From assembly GCA_964574815.1 (NCBI GenBank), contig CAZNPL010000006.1, forward strand, positions 1-64,000: a stretch of 64,000 bases of DNA, given 5' to 3'. Under the pieces are notes generated by a model, which did not search any database, had not been told where the DNA came from, and saw only the letters and a list, made by a program, of their open reading frames with translations. The position numbers were made by a program, and so were the translations under genes. This stretch comes from CAZNPL01 sp964574815 (GTDB taxonomy: Bacteria > Planctomycetota > Phycisphaerae > UBA1845). Of this stretch, positions 63,355 to 64,000 are shown piece after piece; position 1 is the stretch's first letter; the number at the start of each line of letters is the position of its first letter.

Positions 63355-64000
63355 ATGTGTACGCGAGCTGGTACCCGACAACGCCGTGGCTTCACCCTGA
63401 TCGAACTGCTCACGGTGGTGGCCATCATCTCGTTGCTGATTTCGATCCTGATGCCCTCGCTCGGGCGAGCCCGTGACCAGGCAAAAGGGGCTCACTGCTT
63501 GGGCCGGCTCAAGGATCTCGCGACAGCTTTGGGGGCCTACGAAAACGAGAATGATGATGTCATGCCGCCTTGCGAATGGCTGCCGGATCCGCAAGTGAGT
63601 GAGGGAATTGAATACGGCTGGACCGAACTGATGTACGGCTACATCTGGAAGGAGATGGACCGGATGTACGATCCGGAGCAGACCGTGCAGCACTCATACC
63701 CCGTCCAGCGCAACATCCCACGGGACCGTTGGCAGCGTTACTTCGATTGCAAGGCAAGCCCGTTTCGGTTCAATCACAGCGGGCATTACCGGGTCTATCT
63801 GCCTGCGTGGCTGATGGGTACGTTCGCGCTGGATGAGAACCGGCGTTACGATGTGCAGAACACGATTCTGAATCCGCGGTTGCCGGCGTCCAGGTCCCGA
63901 ATCGCTCCGCGCATGATTCTCATCGGCGACGCCAACGCCCAGTCCGAGCGAATCGATACGAGTTACATCGACGCCGGCGAGGCCAATACAGCCGGCTCCG
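63355..64000 (+). CDS. Type II secretion/pilus prepilin-like protein (partial)
   Basis: The gene runs off the right edge, so only 215 codons are seen. The N-terminus RQRRGFTLIELLTVVAIISL is a prepilin cleavage and methylation site (cut after Gly, then methyl-Phe) followed by the hydrophobic helix. Later parts include GRARDQAKGAHCLGRLKDLATALGAYENEN, the pattern of planctomycete pseudopilins in which Cys and Asn-rich segments follow the helix. Such proteins are very numerous in planctomycetes, and their individual roles are mostly unknown. The start is the ATG at 63355 with a GAGGA site 12 nt away. Confidence 0.9.
   Translation, partial: MCTRAGTRQRRGFTLIELLTVVAIISLLISILMPSLGRARDQAKGAHCLGRLKDLATALGAYENENDDVMPPCEWLPDPQVSEGIEYGWTELMYGYIWKEMDRMYDPEQTVQHSYPVQRNIPRDRWQRYFDCKASPFRFNHSGHYRVYLPAWLMGTFALDENRRYDVQNTILNPRLPASRSRIAPRMILIGDANAQSERIDTSYIDAGEANTAGS

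Overview
The window is high-GC bacterial DNA, most likely from a Planctomycetota genome of the Phycisphaerae type, and probably a draft or metagenome assembly because it contains a 100-base N gap. The lineage call is inference. It rests on a prepilin-type protein with a GFTLIE cleavage site, two large secreted FG-GAP/VCBS proteins (one with a dockerin-like tail), a Myxococcus-type Cys-rich (DUF4215) repeat protein, many lipoproteins, and several families of short palindromic repeats between genes together with a REP-associated transposase.

Layout. 0-6 kb: the end of a RAYT transposase, a DUF4242 protein, a thiolase, a SUFU-domain protein next to a 145-aa unknown, a cysteine-synthase-like enzyme and a ClbS/DfsB protein. 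5.7-12.8 kb: aspS, an ECF sigma factor with its membrane anti-sigma protein, a FAD monooxygenase, a candidate structured RNA with its own promoter and terminator, and signal peptidase I. 13-18 kb: a secreted Cys-rich repeat protein broken by the assembly gap, then a beta-lactamase-fold hydrolase with a PDZ domain, divergent from an ArsR-like regulator with a palindrome just before its start. 18-25.6 kb: a heavy-metal RND efflux operon with a His-rich protein at each end. 25.8-30.6 kb: an alpha/beta hydrolase, pyrophosphatase, lipoprotein glutaminase, a TSUP transporter with an apparent frameshift and a DUF4397 protein. 31-33.5 kb: tRNA-Thr followed by a restriction-modification pair.

33.6-44.8 kb: cytochrome bd oxidase (cydA and cydB separated by three repeat families), an FG-GAP protein lying between a PIN-domain remnant and an intact PIN gene with its upstream partner, thymidine kinase with a nucleoside transporter, and an Old Yellow Enzyme. 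44.9-45.5 kb holds the most notable gene: a peroxiredoxin-like protein whose catalytic cysteine position is an in-frame TGA followed by a bacterial SECIS-like hairpin, so probably a selenoprotein. 46-64 kb: a large FG-GAP protein with a deacetylase-like region, DUF1697, a 1.4-kb repeat-rich gap, a Fur-family regulator, metK, recJ, an acetyltransferase, lipoproteins, a prolyl-oligopeptidase-type peptidase, a DUF4091 glycosidase-like lipoprotein and the start of a pseudopilin gene.

Themes: metal and redox stress (RND efflux, Fur, bd oxidase, OYE, selenoperoxiredoxin), export and surface proteins (signal peptidase, many lipoproteins, pseudopilin), and small defence or conflict modules (restriction-modification, PIN pair, SUFU protein). 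No CRISPR array, phage or rRNA gene is visible.
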